The notes beneath the pieces are model-generated. The model saw only the letters and a program-made list of their open reading frames with translations, made no database searches and had not been told where the DNA came from. Positions 17,761 to 26,472 of a stretch of 64,000 nt of DNA are shown here, one piece after another; positions within the stretch are counted from its first letter, which is position 1; each line of letters opens with the position of its first letter. The translations under genes were made by a program, and so were the position numbers. Source of the stretch: Bryobacterales bacterium (GTDB lineage Bacteria > Acidobacteriota > Terriglobia > Bryobacterales > Bryobacteraceae); NCBI GenBank assembly GCA_003142185.1, contig PLOR01000104.1, positions 21,905 to 85,904 of the forward strand, written 5' to 3'.

Positions 17761-18860
17761 TGGGAAAACGAATCTGCATCTCCGTTTGCGTGGCGATCTC
17801 GCTCGCCGCCGGCGAGGCCGCCGCGGCGCGGCTCAAGGATCTGGTCACGATTGAAGGCGTGCGCGAGAACCAACTGATCGGATACGGCGTGGTGGTTGGC
17901 CTCGCCGGCACCGGAGACACGCAACAGACCACCTTCTCGAACCAGAGCTTGACCAACATCCTGGAGCGCATGGGCGTGGCCGTCTCGCCCACCGCCATTC
18001 GGGTCAAGAACACGGCGGCCGTGATGGTGACCGCCACGCTGCCGGCATTTGCCCAACCCGGAATGAAAATCGATATCACCGCCGGGGCCATTGGCGATGC
18101 CCTCAACCTGCAAGGCGGGATTCTGGTGTTGACTTCGTTGCGCGGCGCCGATGGGCAGGTCTACGCGGTAGCGCAAGGTCCGGTGGTCACCGGCGGATTC
18201 GCCGCCAGCCGCGGCGGGGCGTCGCAGACCGTCAATCATCCCACCGTCGGCCGCGGCCCCAACGGCGCCATCGTCGAGCGGCCGGCGCCGTCCATCGAGC
18301 CCAAATCGGTGGTACACCTGCAACTCCGGCAGTACGATTACACTACCTCGGCGCGCATCGTCGAGGCCATCAACAAGAACTTCGCCGGCCCCACCGCACT
18401 GGCCCACACCGAGAACGCCGGCCTGGTCTCGGTGGCGATTCCGGCCGAATTCGCGGCGCGCTCGACCGAGTTCCTCGCCGAACTGGAAAACCTCTCCGTC
18501 GAGGCCGACCGCCCGGCGCGGGTGGTGATCAACGAACGCACCGGCACCATCGTGCTCGGCAAGGACGTGCGCATCGCTCCGGTGGCGATTCTGCACGGCA
18601 AGCTGAGCGTCGAAATCCAGACCAACCTGGCGGTTTCGCAGCCGGAGCCCTTCTCGCAGGGCACCACCCAGGTGGTCCCGCAGAACACCGTCGGCGCCAA
18701 GGAAGAAAAGGCGCGCAACGTGGTCCTCAAGCAGGGCGCCACGGTGGAGGAACTGGTGCGCGCGCTGGCAGCGATCGGCTCCACGCCGCGCGACGTGATC
18801 GCAATTCTGCAAGCTCTGCGCGCGGCGGGCGCTCTGGAAGCCGAAGTGGAGGTGATCTGA
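17760..18860 (+). CDS. flgI: Flagellar P-ring protein FlgI
   Basis: 366 residues from the ATG that shares one base with the flgH stop (TGATG). Signal peptide MGKRICISVCVAISLAAGEAAAA, then the FlgI start RLKDLVTIEGVRENQLIGYG, GLAGTGD and NILERMGV, and a C-terminal block VKQGATVEELVRALAAIG-like (here LKQGATVEELVRALAAIG) that interacts with the rod. It forms the periplasmic bushing with FlgH and depends on FlgA. Confidence 0.96.
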   Translation: MGKRICISVCVAISLAAGEAAAARLKDLVTIEGVRENQLIGYGVVVGLAGTGDTQQTTFSNQSLTNILERMGVAVSPTAIRVKNTAAVMVTATLPAFAQPGMKIDITAGAIGDALNLQGGILVLTSLRGADGQVYAVAQGPVVTGGFAASRGGASQTVNHPTVGRGPNGAIVERPAPSIEPKSVVHLQLRQYDYTTSARIVEAINKNFAGPTALAHTENAGLVSVAIPAEFAARSTEFLAELENLSVEADRPARVVINERTGTIVLGKDVRIAPVAILHGKLSVEIQTNLAVSQPEPFSQGTTQVVPQNTVGAKEEKARNVVLKQGATVEELVRALAAIGSTPRDVIAILQALRAAGALEAEVEVI

Positions 18861-18863
18861 CGC

Positions 18864-19157
18864 ATGGGTTCGATGTCGATTGCGCAAACGGCGGTCGCCC
18901 CTTCGCCCACTCCCGCGATCCCCAAGGACAGCGATCCGGCCAAAATTCAAGATGCGGCCCAGCAGTTTGAGGCTCTGCTGATCGGGCAGATCCTGGAAAC
19001 GGTGAGCCAGAGCGGCGGTTGGCTGGGCTCGGGGGAAGATTCCGCATCGAGTTGCGCCAACGACTTTGCGCAGGAGCAACTGGCGGCCATGATGGCCAAA
19101 CAAGGCGGCTTTGGCCTATCCAAGTTGATCGCGCAAGGCCTCGAACGCGGCAAGTAA
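18864..19157 (+). CDS. flgJ: FlgJ-type rod-binding protein (no muramidase domain)
   Basis: 97 residues. The rod-binding core is clear (IQDAAQQFEALLIGQILETV and FAQEQLAAMMAKQGGFGLS). The C-terminal peptidoglycan hydrolase domain of enterobacterial FlgJ is absent, as in many other phyla, so a separate enzyme must open the wall for the rod. It is the last gene of the rightward operon, four bases after flgI. Confidence 0.9.
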   Translation: MGSMSIAQTAVAPSPTPAIPKDSDPAKIQDAAQQFEALLIGQILETVSQSGGWLGSGEDSASSCANDFAQEQLAAMMAKQGGFGLSKLIAQGLERGK

Positions 19158-19172
19158 GCGCCAAAAAAAGAG

Positions 19173-19248
19173 GGCCACGAATGAACACGGATGAACACGG
19201 ATAAGATTCTTGGTTTTCATTCTGTGTTTATCTGTGTTCATCGGTGGC
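19173..19248. repeat. Imperfect palindromic dispersed repeat, copy 1
   Basis: Two arms rich in the units GAACACGGAT / GAACACAGAT face each other (arms begin GGCCACGAATGAACAC and, on the other strand, GCCACCGATGAACAC) around a 20 bp A/T-rich loop. It sits between the convergent flgJ and epimerase genes. A second copy of the same design lies at 30645-30725. It could also act as a transcript-end hairpin. Confidence 0.75.
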
Positions 19249-19386
19249 TCCAACGAGTTATTCAGGCCTCGCGAGCAAAATCGTGGCGCGGGCCGTCAGG
19301 CCTGCTGAGCCGAGAGTCATCTCGGCTTTTCTTGCCGGATTCCACTTGAGTGAATGGCCCCGGCAGAAGCCAACCGCTCCGGCTCA

Positions 19387-20325
19387 TCACCGCTGCTGCC
19401 GATACCACTCGAGAGTCCGCCGCATTCCCTCCTCGAACGAGAATCGCGGGGCGTGGCCCAAATCGCGGACGGCGGCGGTGACGTCGGCCTGGGAGTCGCG
19501 CACGTCGCCGGCGCGCGGCGGCCCGTATTCGGGCGCAATGCTGATACCTTCCAGTTCCTGGACCAGCCGCCAGGCCTGGTTGAGCGTGATGCGGCCGCCG
19601 TTGCCCGCGTTGTACATCCTGCCCGAAACATTCTTAGCGCTGGCTGCTTTGAGGTTCAACTCGGCCACGTCTTCCACGAAGGTGAAATCGCGCGACTGCT
19701 CGCCATCGCCGAAGATCACCGGCGCGCGCCGCTCGATGGCGCAGCGCAGGAAGATGGAAAGCACGCCCGAATAGGGGCTGGATGGGTCCTGCCGCGGGCC
19801 ATACACGTTGAAATAGCGCAACGCGACCGTTTGCAGCCCCCAGACGCCGGCAAACACGCCGCAATAATATTCGCCCACCAGTTTTTGCAGCGCGTAAGGC
19901 GACTTCGGATTGGGCGGCATGCACTCGACCTTGGGCAGCACCTCGGTATCGCCATACGCCGATGACGACGCGGCATAAACCACGCGTCCGGCGCGGCCTT
20001 CGCGCGCCGCGCGCAGCACGTTGAACGTGCCATCGATATTGATTTCGTGCGACGGCACCGGGTCGTCGATGGAGCGCGGCACCGACGGGATGGCGGCCTC
20101 ATGAAACACCACCGCCGCGCCGCGGATGAGCGGCGCGATTTCCTCGTAGCACCGTATATCGGCGCGCTGGAAGTCGATTCGCGCGCGGACCTCTTCGAGA
20201 TTGGCTTCGTGCCCGGTGAGAAGGTTGTCGATAACGACGATCTTTCGGGCGCCCGCGCAAGCAAGCGCGCGGACGATTTGCGAGCCGATGAACCCGGCTC
20301 CTCCTGTGACGACGTAGTGGCTCAT
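19387..20325 (-). CDS. NAD-dependent sugar-nucleotide epimerase/dehydratase (GalE-like)
   Basis: 312 residues of the extended short-chain dehydrogenase family. The N-terminal Rossmann motif is GGAGFIG (residues 8-14), the active site has SSSAYG and the Y-x3-K pair in YALQK, and the substrate-side block ALRYFNVYGPRQDPSSPY is typical of UDP-hexose/UDP-HexNAc 4-epimerases of the WbpP/GalE group. It probably makes a nucleotide sugar for surface polysaccharide. The start overlaps the stop of the upstream isomerase gene as ATGA, so the two are co-translated. Exact substrate cannot be told from sequence. Confidence 0.88.
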   Translation of the reverse strand: MSHYVVTGGAGFIGSQIVRALACAGARKIVVIDNLLTGHEANLEEVRARIDFQRADIRCYEEIAPLIRGAAVVFHEAAIPSVPRSIDDPVPSHEINIDGTFNVLRAAREGRAGRVVYAASSSAYGDTEVLPKVECMPPNPKSPYALQKLVGEYYCGVFAGVWGLQTVALRYFNVYGPRQDPSSPYSGVLSIFLRCAIERRAPVIFGDGEQSRDFTFVEDVAELNLKAASAKNVSGRMYNAGNGGRITLNQAWRLVQELEGISIAPEYGPPRAGDVRDSQADVTAAVRDLGHAPRFSFEEGMRRTLEWYRQQR

Positions 20326-21158
20326 GAGATTTTCGCGATGACGGATTTGAGATGGAGCAGCGATTCGGCGGCGATCCGTTCGCCCCCGTAAGAGAAGTCG
20401 AAGGCTTCGAGCGAAATCCAGCCCTCATACCCGCACCGCGCCAGCACTTCGAGCACGGGGCCGAAATCGTACCCGCCGGTGCCACAGTGGCGCCCGTCGA
20501 GCTCGTTCACGTGGACGTGGCGGATCAGGTCGAAGTAACGCTCCACCAGCGCGGCGTGCGGCTCTCGCTCGTCGACCGCGTTGTGTACGTCGAACATGGT
20601 GCGGATGGCGGGGCTAGAGATCCGGAGCACGATGCCGGCGGCTTCCTCGAGCGACTGTACCACGTCCGTTTGCCCGATCGGCAGCGCCTCCACCAGCACC
20701 GTGACGGCGCGGCTTTCGGCGTGCGGCGCGATCGACGCCAGTCCATCGACGAAGTGGCGGGTCGCCTCCTCGCGGCTAAGCCCGCCCGTCGAGGAGCGTT
20801 GCTGCGGAGAACCGAAGACCAGCACGCCGTCCGGCCCCAGGTCGGCGCAGAGATCGATCAGCCGGCGTATGTGATCCCAGCTCTTTTGCCGCAGGACATG
20901 ATCCGGTGTGGTGACGTGCAACCCCGGCGGGCTCATCATGAGCCAGTGCAGACCCACGAAGGTGAGGCTCTCGGCAGCCATCACTCCGCGATAGTCGCGG
21001 CGCTCGACCGCCGAGATATCCGCCGGCCTCTCCGCCAGCGTGAACGGAGCGATTTCGATCCCCGCATACCCCGCGCGCCGGATCGCCTTCACCGTCTCCG
21101 CGAACGGCCGCTTCTCAAACGCCTCGTTGCACATCGAGTGACGAAAACCATACGGCAT
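20322..21158 (-). CDS. TIM-barrel sugar isomerase/epimerase (xylose isomerase-like family)
   Basis: 278 residues from the ATG at MPYGFRHSMCNEAFEKR; the frame upstream has no family resemblance. The pattern is that of the AP_endonuc_2/hydroxypyruvate-isomerase-like fold: AGYAGIEIAPFTL near the N-terminus, VLVFGSPQQR, VLVEALP, TMFDVHNAVDE, HVHVNELDGRHCG and WISLEAFDFSY, which carry the Glu/Asp/His metal ligands. The substrate is unknown. It overlaps the epimerase gene as ATGA, so both may modify the same carbohydrate. Confidence 0.82.
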   Translation of the reverse strand: MPYGFRHSMCNEAFEKRPFAETVKAIRRAGYAGIEIAPFTLAERPADISAVERRDYRGVMAAESLTFVGLHWLMMSPPGLHVTTPDHVLRQKSWDHIRRLIDLCADLGPDGVLVFGSPQQRSSTGGLSREEATRHFVDGLASIAPHAESRAVTVLVEALPIGQTDVVQSLEEAAGIVLRISSPAIRTMFDVHNAVDEREPHAALVERYFDLIRHVHVNELDGRHCGTGGYDFGPVLEVLARCGYEGWISLEAFDFSYGGERIAAESLLHLKSVIAKIS

Positions 21159-21400
21159 GAAACTCCAGTATAGGCGCGCGGAGGCGCACCTCGTGCGGCA
21201 ATCGGCCGGTGCGTGGCCGGCATCGCGGCACATAAGTAGCAGGCCTGGAGCCTCATGTCCCTGAGCAAGCCCAATAATGGGGCGGGACCAAATAAGACAC
21301 GCCACGGACAAGACTTGGCATGGACAATGACGTGTAAGGGTGTTACACCAGGCCCAAAGTTTCCGCCGTAACCGAGGAAAAGCGTAGCGGGGAATAGTAG

Positions 21401-21661
21401 GTTCCCCGGGAAGGTGCCGGAGGATGGCGTCCAAGGGGAGCGGCAATTAACCTTCCAACGCACGGGGAGTTGACGATCTTGAGCCTAATTGGCACAGGCA
21501 GGAGCAGTAAGGAAATCGCTCGGCATCTGAAGCTCAGCGTGTACACCATCGCGAATCAGCGAAAATATATCTGTGGGAAGCTCGATGTTCATTCGACGGC
21601 GGAGATCGCGGCCTACTCTCTTACTAGTGGATTCGGCGGAAATCCCCACAGCACAGGTTAA
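21401..21661 (+). pseudogene. LuxR-type HTH domain remnant
   Basis: The frame lies between stops at 21395-21400 and 21659-21661 and encodes GELTILSLIGTGRSSKEIAR, then HLKLSVYTIANQRKYICGKL and DVHSTAEIAAY. This aligns well with the C-terminal LuxR/GerE DNA-binding helix-turn-helix (LTxxExxIL..., NKEIA, TV..., IxxKL). There is no receiver or other N-terminal domain and no good start (only TTG at 21470), so it is most likely the 3' end of a decayed regulator. A short solitary HTH protein cannot be ruled out. Confidence 0.55.
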
Positions 21662-21692
21662 ACCTCAGGGAGATGTATCGAAAAGAAATGTT

Positions 21693-21965
21693 CTATGTCT
21701 GACTTCGCGCGCCCCAGGAATGCGCTTTCCAGCTGGCAAGGACCCTCCCGGCAGCGGAAACAACTATCTCCTCCGGCGTGGTGTGCAAGCGGTAGAGCTT
21801 CGCTCCCTCACTAGAAATACCGGTGTAGGCTGGGAACCTGAAATCGTGTTCTGCGACGAATTCTGCCAGTCCATCCGGGGACAACGATATACCAAGCACC
21901 CGATACGACTTGGTAATCGCCGTGACCAGGTATGATACGCTAGGGCTATTTCTCTTGGCCGAAGC
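21693..21965 (-). pseudogene. Redoxin (AhpC/TlpA-like) C-terminal fragment
   Basis: The open frame from the double stop at 21966-21971 reads ASAKRNSPSVSYLVTAITKS, YRVLGISLSPDGLAEFVAEH, DFRFPAY and YRLHTTPEEIVVSAAGRVLA. This resembles the second half of thioredoxin-like peroxiredoxins (strand RVVGIS, then FPVxxD, Y-x-V-xxTPxxFxV and G-x-V). The N-terminal half with the active-site cysteines is missing. Downstream of an intact secreted-protein gene on the same strand. Likely a decayed gene. Confidence 0.4.
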
Positions 21966-22122
21966 TCATCAAGCTCGTCCTGGAGTGCAACGCTTCGCGT
22001 GCCCTACAAGATATTAACTACCACGGAACCCCGCCGCCAGTAGCGGCAGGCCGACGCACAAGCATAACTTCCCCACCCTAGTCATCACGTTGACCCTTAG
22101 GTTGCTGCCTCCTAACTGGGGC

Positions 22123-23097
22123 TTAGTCGACCGCCTCAAAGAACTCTAGCGTGTTCCGCCTAGTCCCCGACGTCGACCCTACTAGTGTAGTCCCATGAGC
22201 GCCATATAGAATCCCCCAGCCGTCGCCGCCGCCGACTGTCGCCCATTCCTGGCGATCACGGCCAAGCCGCTCGATATTCCAGCGCTTTGGGCCCTGAGTC
22301 ACGGTACTAATAAACACGCCACCGGCATCGGTAATTGCGAACCCAGTTACTTGGGCTACGCCGGTCGGTTTGACGTGGATATCGCTTGACATCTGGCCGT
22401 CCAGCGAGATCTCCACATACCTATTCTCGGGCACGCAGTACCAAGCAACCGATTTTGCAGATGCCCCCAGGTAGTTCCCTAGGTCTAGGAGGTCTGACGG
22501 GCTGGGGATGTTGCTCTGCAACACAAAGGATCCTATCTCCTGGCCTGTCGGATCAAACCGCCGGATCACGCCGGCTTCTGGACGAAGGGGCGGGTGAGGC
22601 TTAGGACCTCCTGCCTGCCGAACTGCCGATTCGTGTCCCATGGTCCAGATCGTACCGTCCGAGGCGACAGTAACCTTGAACGGATGATAAGGAGTGGTCC
22701 GGATAACGCGCAGGTTGGCTCCATTCGCGGAGAAGATCGCAAGGTAAGGAGCTCCACGGCCTTCGGAGTCGACCGCATCGCCGCAGGCCGCGATGCTGGC
22801 GTCAGTGCCGCGTGCAACGCCGGCAACCGTGACGAGAGTCGCCCCTGTCACACGTAATACGACAGAGGTTGTCAAGCGTCCCTCGTTGTCGAATGCACGT
22901 AACTGGGGCTGCGCCGTGTTCTCTCCCTCGACGACTAGAAGGGCCCCGCCGGTCCAGGTTGGCACCAGCTTGTTCGCTAAATCGTAAGAGAGCGCAGTCT
23001 CCGATCGCTTCGCGAGCGAGGCCGCACTTAGATCCTGGTGCAGGGTCGAGCATAAAACCACCGCGATTAGCACGCTAGATTCTAAATAGGTGAGCAT
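22123..23097 (-). CDS. Secreted protein with beta-propeller-like repeats
   Basis: 324 residues. The N-terminus is a signal peptide (LESSVLIAVVLCSTLHQDLSA). The rest alternates short hydrophobic strands with GxxxxFD or DGTIWTMG-type turns (for example TVASDGTIWTMGHES, IRRFDPTGQEIGSF, FAITDAGGVFISTV), as in NHL/six-bladed propeller proteins, but no canonical repeat is strict enough to name. No catalytic motif is visible. Its start overlaps the 3' end of the next gene on this strand. Its neighbours are decayed genes while this frame is intact. Confidence 0.65.
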   Translation of the reverse strand: MLTYLESSVLIAVVLCSTLHQDLSAASLAKRSETALSYDLANKLVPTWTGGALLVVEGENTAQPQLRAFDNEGRLTTSVVLRVTGATLVTVAGVARGTDASIAACGDAVDSEGRGAPYLAIFSANGANLRVIRTTPYHPFKVTVASDGTIWTMGHESAVRQAGGPKPHPPLRPEAGVIRRFDPTGQEIGSFVLQSNIPSPSDLLDLGNYLGASAKSVAWYCVPENRYVEISLDGQMSSDIHVKPTGVAQVTGFAITDAGGVFISTVTQGPKRWNIERLGRDRQEWATVGGGDGWGILYGAHGTTLVGSTSGTRRNTLEFFEAVD

Positions 23098-23488
23098 GAG
23101 ACTTACTCCTTAGCTGTACGAAACCGGCGTTCTCGTCCGAGCTGAACGCATAATAGTTATATGTTCTCGCCGGGCAGTTTCCAGGGCATGTAAACGAAAA
23201 GAGCTGGGTGTAGCAGACGCCAGTGGCGCCGCAACCCTGGGCCTCGCAGTAGGACTGGGCATGAACCGTGAGGGATATACCAAGGACGGCGGCTATACGA
23301 TCTATGGCACCTTCTTTCTGAGCGCACGTGTGTTGAGGGGTCCTTCGCTTAAGCTGTTTCTTCAATATAGCATTCGGCCTAACTCCGTCGAAGAAGGTCG
23401 GCAACTTTAGACCAGAGCTGGTGGCAAACTCGACATGGGCCGGCCGGTGTGCTCGCAAGGAGCCGACCCTCAGAGGCACGAGGACCAC
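23075..23488 (-). CDS. Small Cys-rich secreted protein, start uncertain
   Basis: The frame opens with GTG inside a hydrophobic segment whose coding continues upstream to a stop without an ATG, so the 5' part looks damaged. The 3' part reads like a separate small secreted protein: a signal-like stretch DRIAAVLGISLTVHAQ, then SYCEAQGCGATGVCYTQL and FSFTCPGNCPA with six cysteines. A GAAGG sequence sits before an ATA codon at 23305-23303 where an ATG would be expected. Either the start mutated or an unusual start is used. The 3' end overlaps the propeller-like gene by 23 bp. Confidence 0.35.
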   Translation of the reverse strand: MVLVPLRVGSLRAHRPAHVEFATSSGLKLPTFFDGVRPNAILKKQLKRRTPQHTCAQKEGAIDRIAAVLGISLTVHAQSYCEAQGCGATGVCYTQLFSFTCPGNCPARTYNYYAFSSDENAGFVQLRSKSHAHLFRI

Positions 23489-23666
23489 GGCGAGCAGGAC
23501 GGCGATTCCCAGAAACGAGATCGGTAGTAATTGGCGTTTCGTGTTCGTATGTTACACCTTTAATAATGGGCGGTCAATGACCTTTGTAGGGCATTATAAT
23601 AGAATCGTCTTTCTTCAAAGTAAGGGCAAGGAGCGGTTCGACGGCTTCTAAATCCGCGGCTTGCAG

Positions 23667-23929
23667 TCATCTGTGTGCCGCTTTCAGAAAGCTGCGCAAG
23701 TCCCGCTCGTCAATCTGCGGCAGGCCGGGCGCCACATTGTCCAGTTTCCCTTCACGACGGTTGGCGTAGCGTTCCCAGCGCGGTCGGATGGGCTCAAAAG
23801 ACGACGCCACGATTCGTGGTTAGCGGCGGAGCACAGATCGCATGGCTGTTGGATGTAAAGCTCACCGCGCGACCGAGCTTCCTCGATGAACGGGGCGTGG
23901 CCGGTAGGCAACCCGCGCTTCCCAACCAC
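23667..23929 (-). pseudogene. Frameshifted fragment resembling aromatic amino acid hydroxylase N-terminus
   Basis: In one frame the minus strand encodes GLPTGHAPFIEEARSRGELY, IQQPCDLCSAANHESWRRL. After a TTTT run (forward 23796-23799) the similarity continues one frame over as FEPIRPRWERYANRREGK. One extra T would join them into WRRLFEPIRPRWERYAN. This order (ExYxxQPYxLYSxxNHExW...PRWERYAN) resembles the start of bacterial phenylalanine-4-hydroxylase-like proteins. The catalytic iron-binding domain is absent. It is therefore a truncated, frameshifted remnant. Confidence 0.4.
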
Positions 23930-23982
23930 CTCTGGGAGGTGCTGTGGTACGTTGCGTCACTAGGAATGCGTCTTGGGTCCGG

Positions 23983-25227
23983 CTACCAGAAGTATTGGCG
24001 CACGACCCTCGGCGAACTGGGCGCGCCTGAGATCACCTTCACGTGCAGGACGAGTTGCAGGTTCTTTTTCTGCCAGTCGGGGGGCGCACCGCGCAGCGCC
24101 TCGGCCATCAGGTCGGGATTGGTGACCAGGTCGGCCGCGGCGTCGGTGCCGTATTGGGTGATGCCGGCAAGTTCCACCAACATTGCGTGCGTATCGGGAT
24201 GGAAGACGCGCGAGACGATCGCATAGTCTTCCGTGGTATGGCGGTCGCGCGGGAGCGCGGGTAGCACCCACTCCGTGGCTTTGCCATCGTCGGTGATTCC
24301 GGCCGGGCGGCGGAAGCCGTCGACGAAAAAACGCATCTGATTGCTGATCTGTTTCCACCGCGTGTACGAGAACCCTACCAGGATGGCGGGGCCGGAACGG
24401 AGGTCGGCGAAGGAGACGTCGTTGCCGAGCTTGACACGATAGGGACGGCCGAGCCGGGTGAGCATCGCGGCGAGGCGGGAGGTTGCAATGAGGTCGCCGC
24501 CGCCCACGAACTGGTCGGTCAGGAGCGTGAAGTCTCCGACGTGCGATGGCGGCGTGATGGACGGGTCGATATCGACACCATACACGGGCACGTAGGCGGC
24601 GCACAACTGCAGGGGCGACGATCCGTTCAGGACGGGCGCCCAGAACTGATTGAACGGCGTGACGGCGGGGCGCGTCAAGACCCAGACCAGAGCGGCGACG
24701 GCGGCCAGGACCATCGCAGCGAGGGCGGCGCGGCGGGGCGTCACAGCGGATTGGCGCCGGGGAGCCGAGGCCGGAAGCGGCGTGGCGGCCGGTGCCTGGT
24801 CGGGACTGACCCCGGGTGCAGGGGATGGCGGACTGTTTACCAGGTGGAACTCGGGGATGTAGGTGCCGGACGGCATTTCGATGCGTACCGGGTTACGAGA
24901 TCCCTGACCGGAATAATAGAGGCCCAGCCGCTTGCGAACCTCGCCGGCTTTGACCCGGACGGTCGCATCGTCGCTGGGATCGTAACTGGTGGGCCGGCCG
25001 AAAACTTCGATGCCAATCGTGCGCTCCTTGAGCATATCGCCATGGCCCTGAAGGGTGTTTTCGACCACATAACGAAGGAAGTCCTGGCTGCGCTTGCTGG
25101 CACGGAATTCGTGACAGGCGAGGACGCGGCTCAATTCCTCGCGGACCTGCTCTTCCGTGACGGATGCGGCCTGCCCCGCGTCCGGCGCCGACCTTGAAGA
25201 AACCTCCGGAGAATGTCCCTGCGACAT
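23983..25227 (-). CDS. Membrane-anchored putative regulator with N-terminal DNA-binding-like domain
   Basis: 414 residues. Residues 25-100 (VREELSRVLACHEFRASKRS, then LRYVVENTL, KERTIGIEVFGRPTSYDPSD and VRVKAGEVRKRL) form a compact domain common in acidobacterial proteins annotated as transcriptional regulator or adenylate cyclase-like, in which it precedes a membrane helix. A Pro/Ala linker and one helix follow (about 166-187, AALAAMVLAAVAALVWVL), then a 220-residue periplasmic domain of unknown function. The topology suggests a one-component transmembrane sensor. Signal and target genes are unknown. It is divergent from the SIS-domain gene of the chitin locus. Confidence 0.6.
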   Translation of the reverse strand: MSQGHSPEVSSRSAPDAGQAASVTEEQVREELSRVLACHEFRASKRSQDFLRYVVENTLQGHGDMLKERTIGIEVFGRPTSYDPSDDATVRVKAGEVRKRLGLYYSGQGSRNPVRIEMPSGTYIPEFHLVNSPPSPAPGVSPDQAPAATPLPASAPRRQSAVTPRRAALAAMVLAAVAALVWVLTRPAVTPFNQFWAPVLNGSSPLQLCAAYVPVYGVDIDPSITPPSHVGDFTLLTDQFVGGGDLIATSRLAAMLTRLGRPYRVKLGNDVSFADLRSGPAILVGFSYTRWKQISNQMRFFVDGFRRPAGITDDGKATEWVLPALPRDRHTTEDYAIVSRVFHPDTHAMLVELAGITQYGTDAAADLVTNPDLMAEALRGAPPDWQKKNLQLVLHVKVISGAPSSPRVVRQYFW

Positions 25228-25319
25228 GCGCCCACTCGACTCTGCGTTGATTGCTGGTCCGATTCTACCAGATCCGCCAGAATACGCCGGACGCGTTGAA
25301 AATAGTTGAAAATAGTAGT

Positions 25320-25375
25320 GTTCGGTTATGGTAACGAACCAGCCTTAACAGCTTCGCAACCGTTCGGTACTGGAC
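25320..25375 (+). promoter_or_regulatory. Shared GlcNAc-locus element, copy C (SIS deaminase gene)
   Basis: 56 bp: GTTCGGT, then GGTAACGAACC, TAAC, CGCAACCGTT and finally ACTGGAC. It ends about 38 bp before the ATG of the SIS gene. Three further copies precede other genes of this locus, in the same orientation to the gene. Its 56 bp length equals that of copy B, with about three quarters of positions identical by eye. A direct repeat GTTGAAAATA (twice, 25295-25314) lies just upstream. Confidence 0.65.
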
Positions 25376-25413
25376 ATTGAAACTCCGACGGCTCAGATTG
25401 AAACTTGAGTACC

Positions 25414-26472
25414 ATGTCAAAGATGCTGGAAGAGACCCGCCAGCAGCCGGAAGCGCTGTCGAACACGTTGGAGGACGGGGCCATCCGGCTGCGGGAACTG
25501 CGCCGTCACCTGGAGGCCAAACGGCCGCGGCTGGTGATTCTGGTGGCACGTGGCACCTCGGACAACGCGGCACAGTTCGGCCGGTATCTGATCGAGATCA
25601 CCACCCACATCCCCGTCTCGCTGGCAGCACCGTCGGTACTGACCCTGTATGCCAGTCCGCTGGATTTGCACGACGTGCTGATGGTGGGGATCTCGCAATC
25701 GGGCGAATCGACCGACACGAACGCGGTGCTGGCGGACGCGCGCAGCCGGGGAGCGACCACTCTGGGGATCACCAACGAACCCAACAGCACGATGGCGGAG
25801 ATCTCGGAGTACACGCTGCTGGCGCGAGCCGGGACGGAAGAGAGCGTGGCCGCGACCAAAACGTATACGTGCCAACTCCTGGCGCTGTACCTGGTGGCGT
25901 ATGCGCTGGGCGGCGAGGTGTCATTCGACGCGCTGCGCCAGTTGCCGCAGTGTGTGGAAGACGTGCTGGAGATCGAGGACCGTGTGGGCGAGATCGCCGA
26001 GCGTTACATGTACATGACGCGGGCGGTGACGGTGGGCCGCGGCTTGAACTACGCCAATGCGCTGGAGTTCGGCTTGAAGCTGATGGAGACGTGCTACGTG
26101 GTGACGGAGCGGCTTTCCTCGGCGGACCTGATGCACGGGCCGATCGCGCTGGTGGAACACGCGTTTCCGGTCTTCGTGTTCGCACCTTCGGGAGTCACGT
26201 GGCAGTCTATTTCCGCGGTGGTGGACATGCTGGAGGACGTGAAGGCAGAGACGCTGGTGATCACCGACGAGAGCAACAGCGAGGCCTGCGCCAAGCCTGC
26301 GCGGCTGATCCGCCTTCCGCACCCAACCGGCAGTTGGGGTGGCCCGCAGGATTTGTACACGCCCATTCCGTACATCGTGCCGGCGCAATTGTTCGCCGCG
26401 CAATTGGCGGAGATCAAGGGGTTGAACCCGGATCGGCCGAGGATGCTGCACAAGATCACCCGGACGATGTAG
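25414..26472 (+). CDS. Double-SIS-domain glucosamine-6-phosphate deaminase (NagB-II type)
   Basis: 352 residues from ATG at MSKMLEETRQQPEAL; a TTG three codons upstream is an alternative. Two SIS domains (about 35-185 and 200-345) contain LVILVARGTSDNAA, VGISQSGESTDT, AATKTYTCQLLALYL, and LSSADLMHGPIALV, matching the isomerase half of GlmS without its glutaminase domain. Such proteins are GlcN-6-P deaminases or isomerases (NagB-II/AgaS group), giving fructose-6-P and ammonia. It is convergent with the ROK-like kinase gene, overlapping it by 17 bp. It carries the shared regulatory element just upstream, supporting a role in GlcNAc catabolism. Confidence 0.87.
   Translation: MSKMLEETRQQPEALSNTLEDGAIRLRELRRHLEAKRPRLVILVARGTSDNAAQFGRYLIEITTHIPVSLAAPSVLTLYASPLDLHDVLMVGISQSGESTDTNAVLADARSRGATTLGITNEPNSTMAEISEYTLLARAGTEESVAATKTYTCQLLALYLVAYALGGEVSFDALRQLPQCVEDVLEIEDRVGEIAERYMYMTRAVTVGRGLNYANALEFGLKLMETCYVVTERLSSADLMHGPIALVEHAFPVFVFAPSGVTWQSISAVVDMLEDVKAETLVITDESNSEACAKPARLIRLPHPTGSWGGPQDLYTPIPYIVPAQLFAAQLAEIKGLNPDRPRMLHKITRTM

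Noticed and set aside
21966..21971. TGA codons upstream of the redoxin fragment, considered as selenocysteine because selA is in the window
   Set aside because: Two consecutive TGA codons with no redoxin-like active-site context and no clear hairpin after them; a decayed gene is simpler.
25295..25314. Direct repeat GTTGAAAATA as start of a CRISPR or iteron array
   Set aside because: Only two units without spacers and no cas or replication genes nearby.
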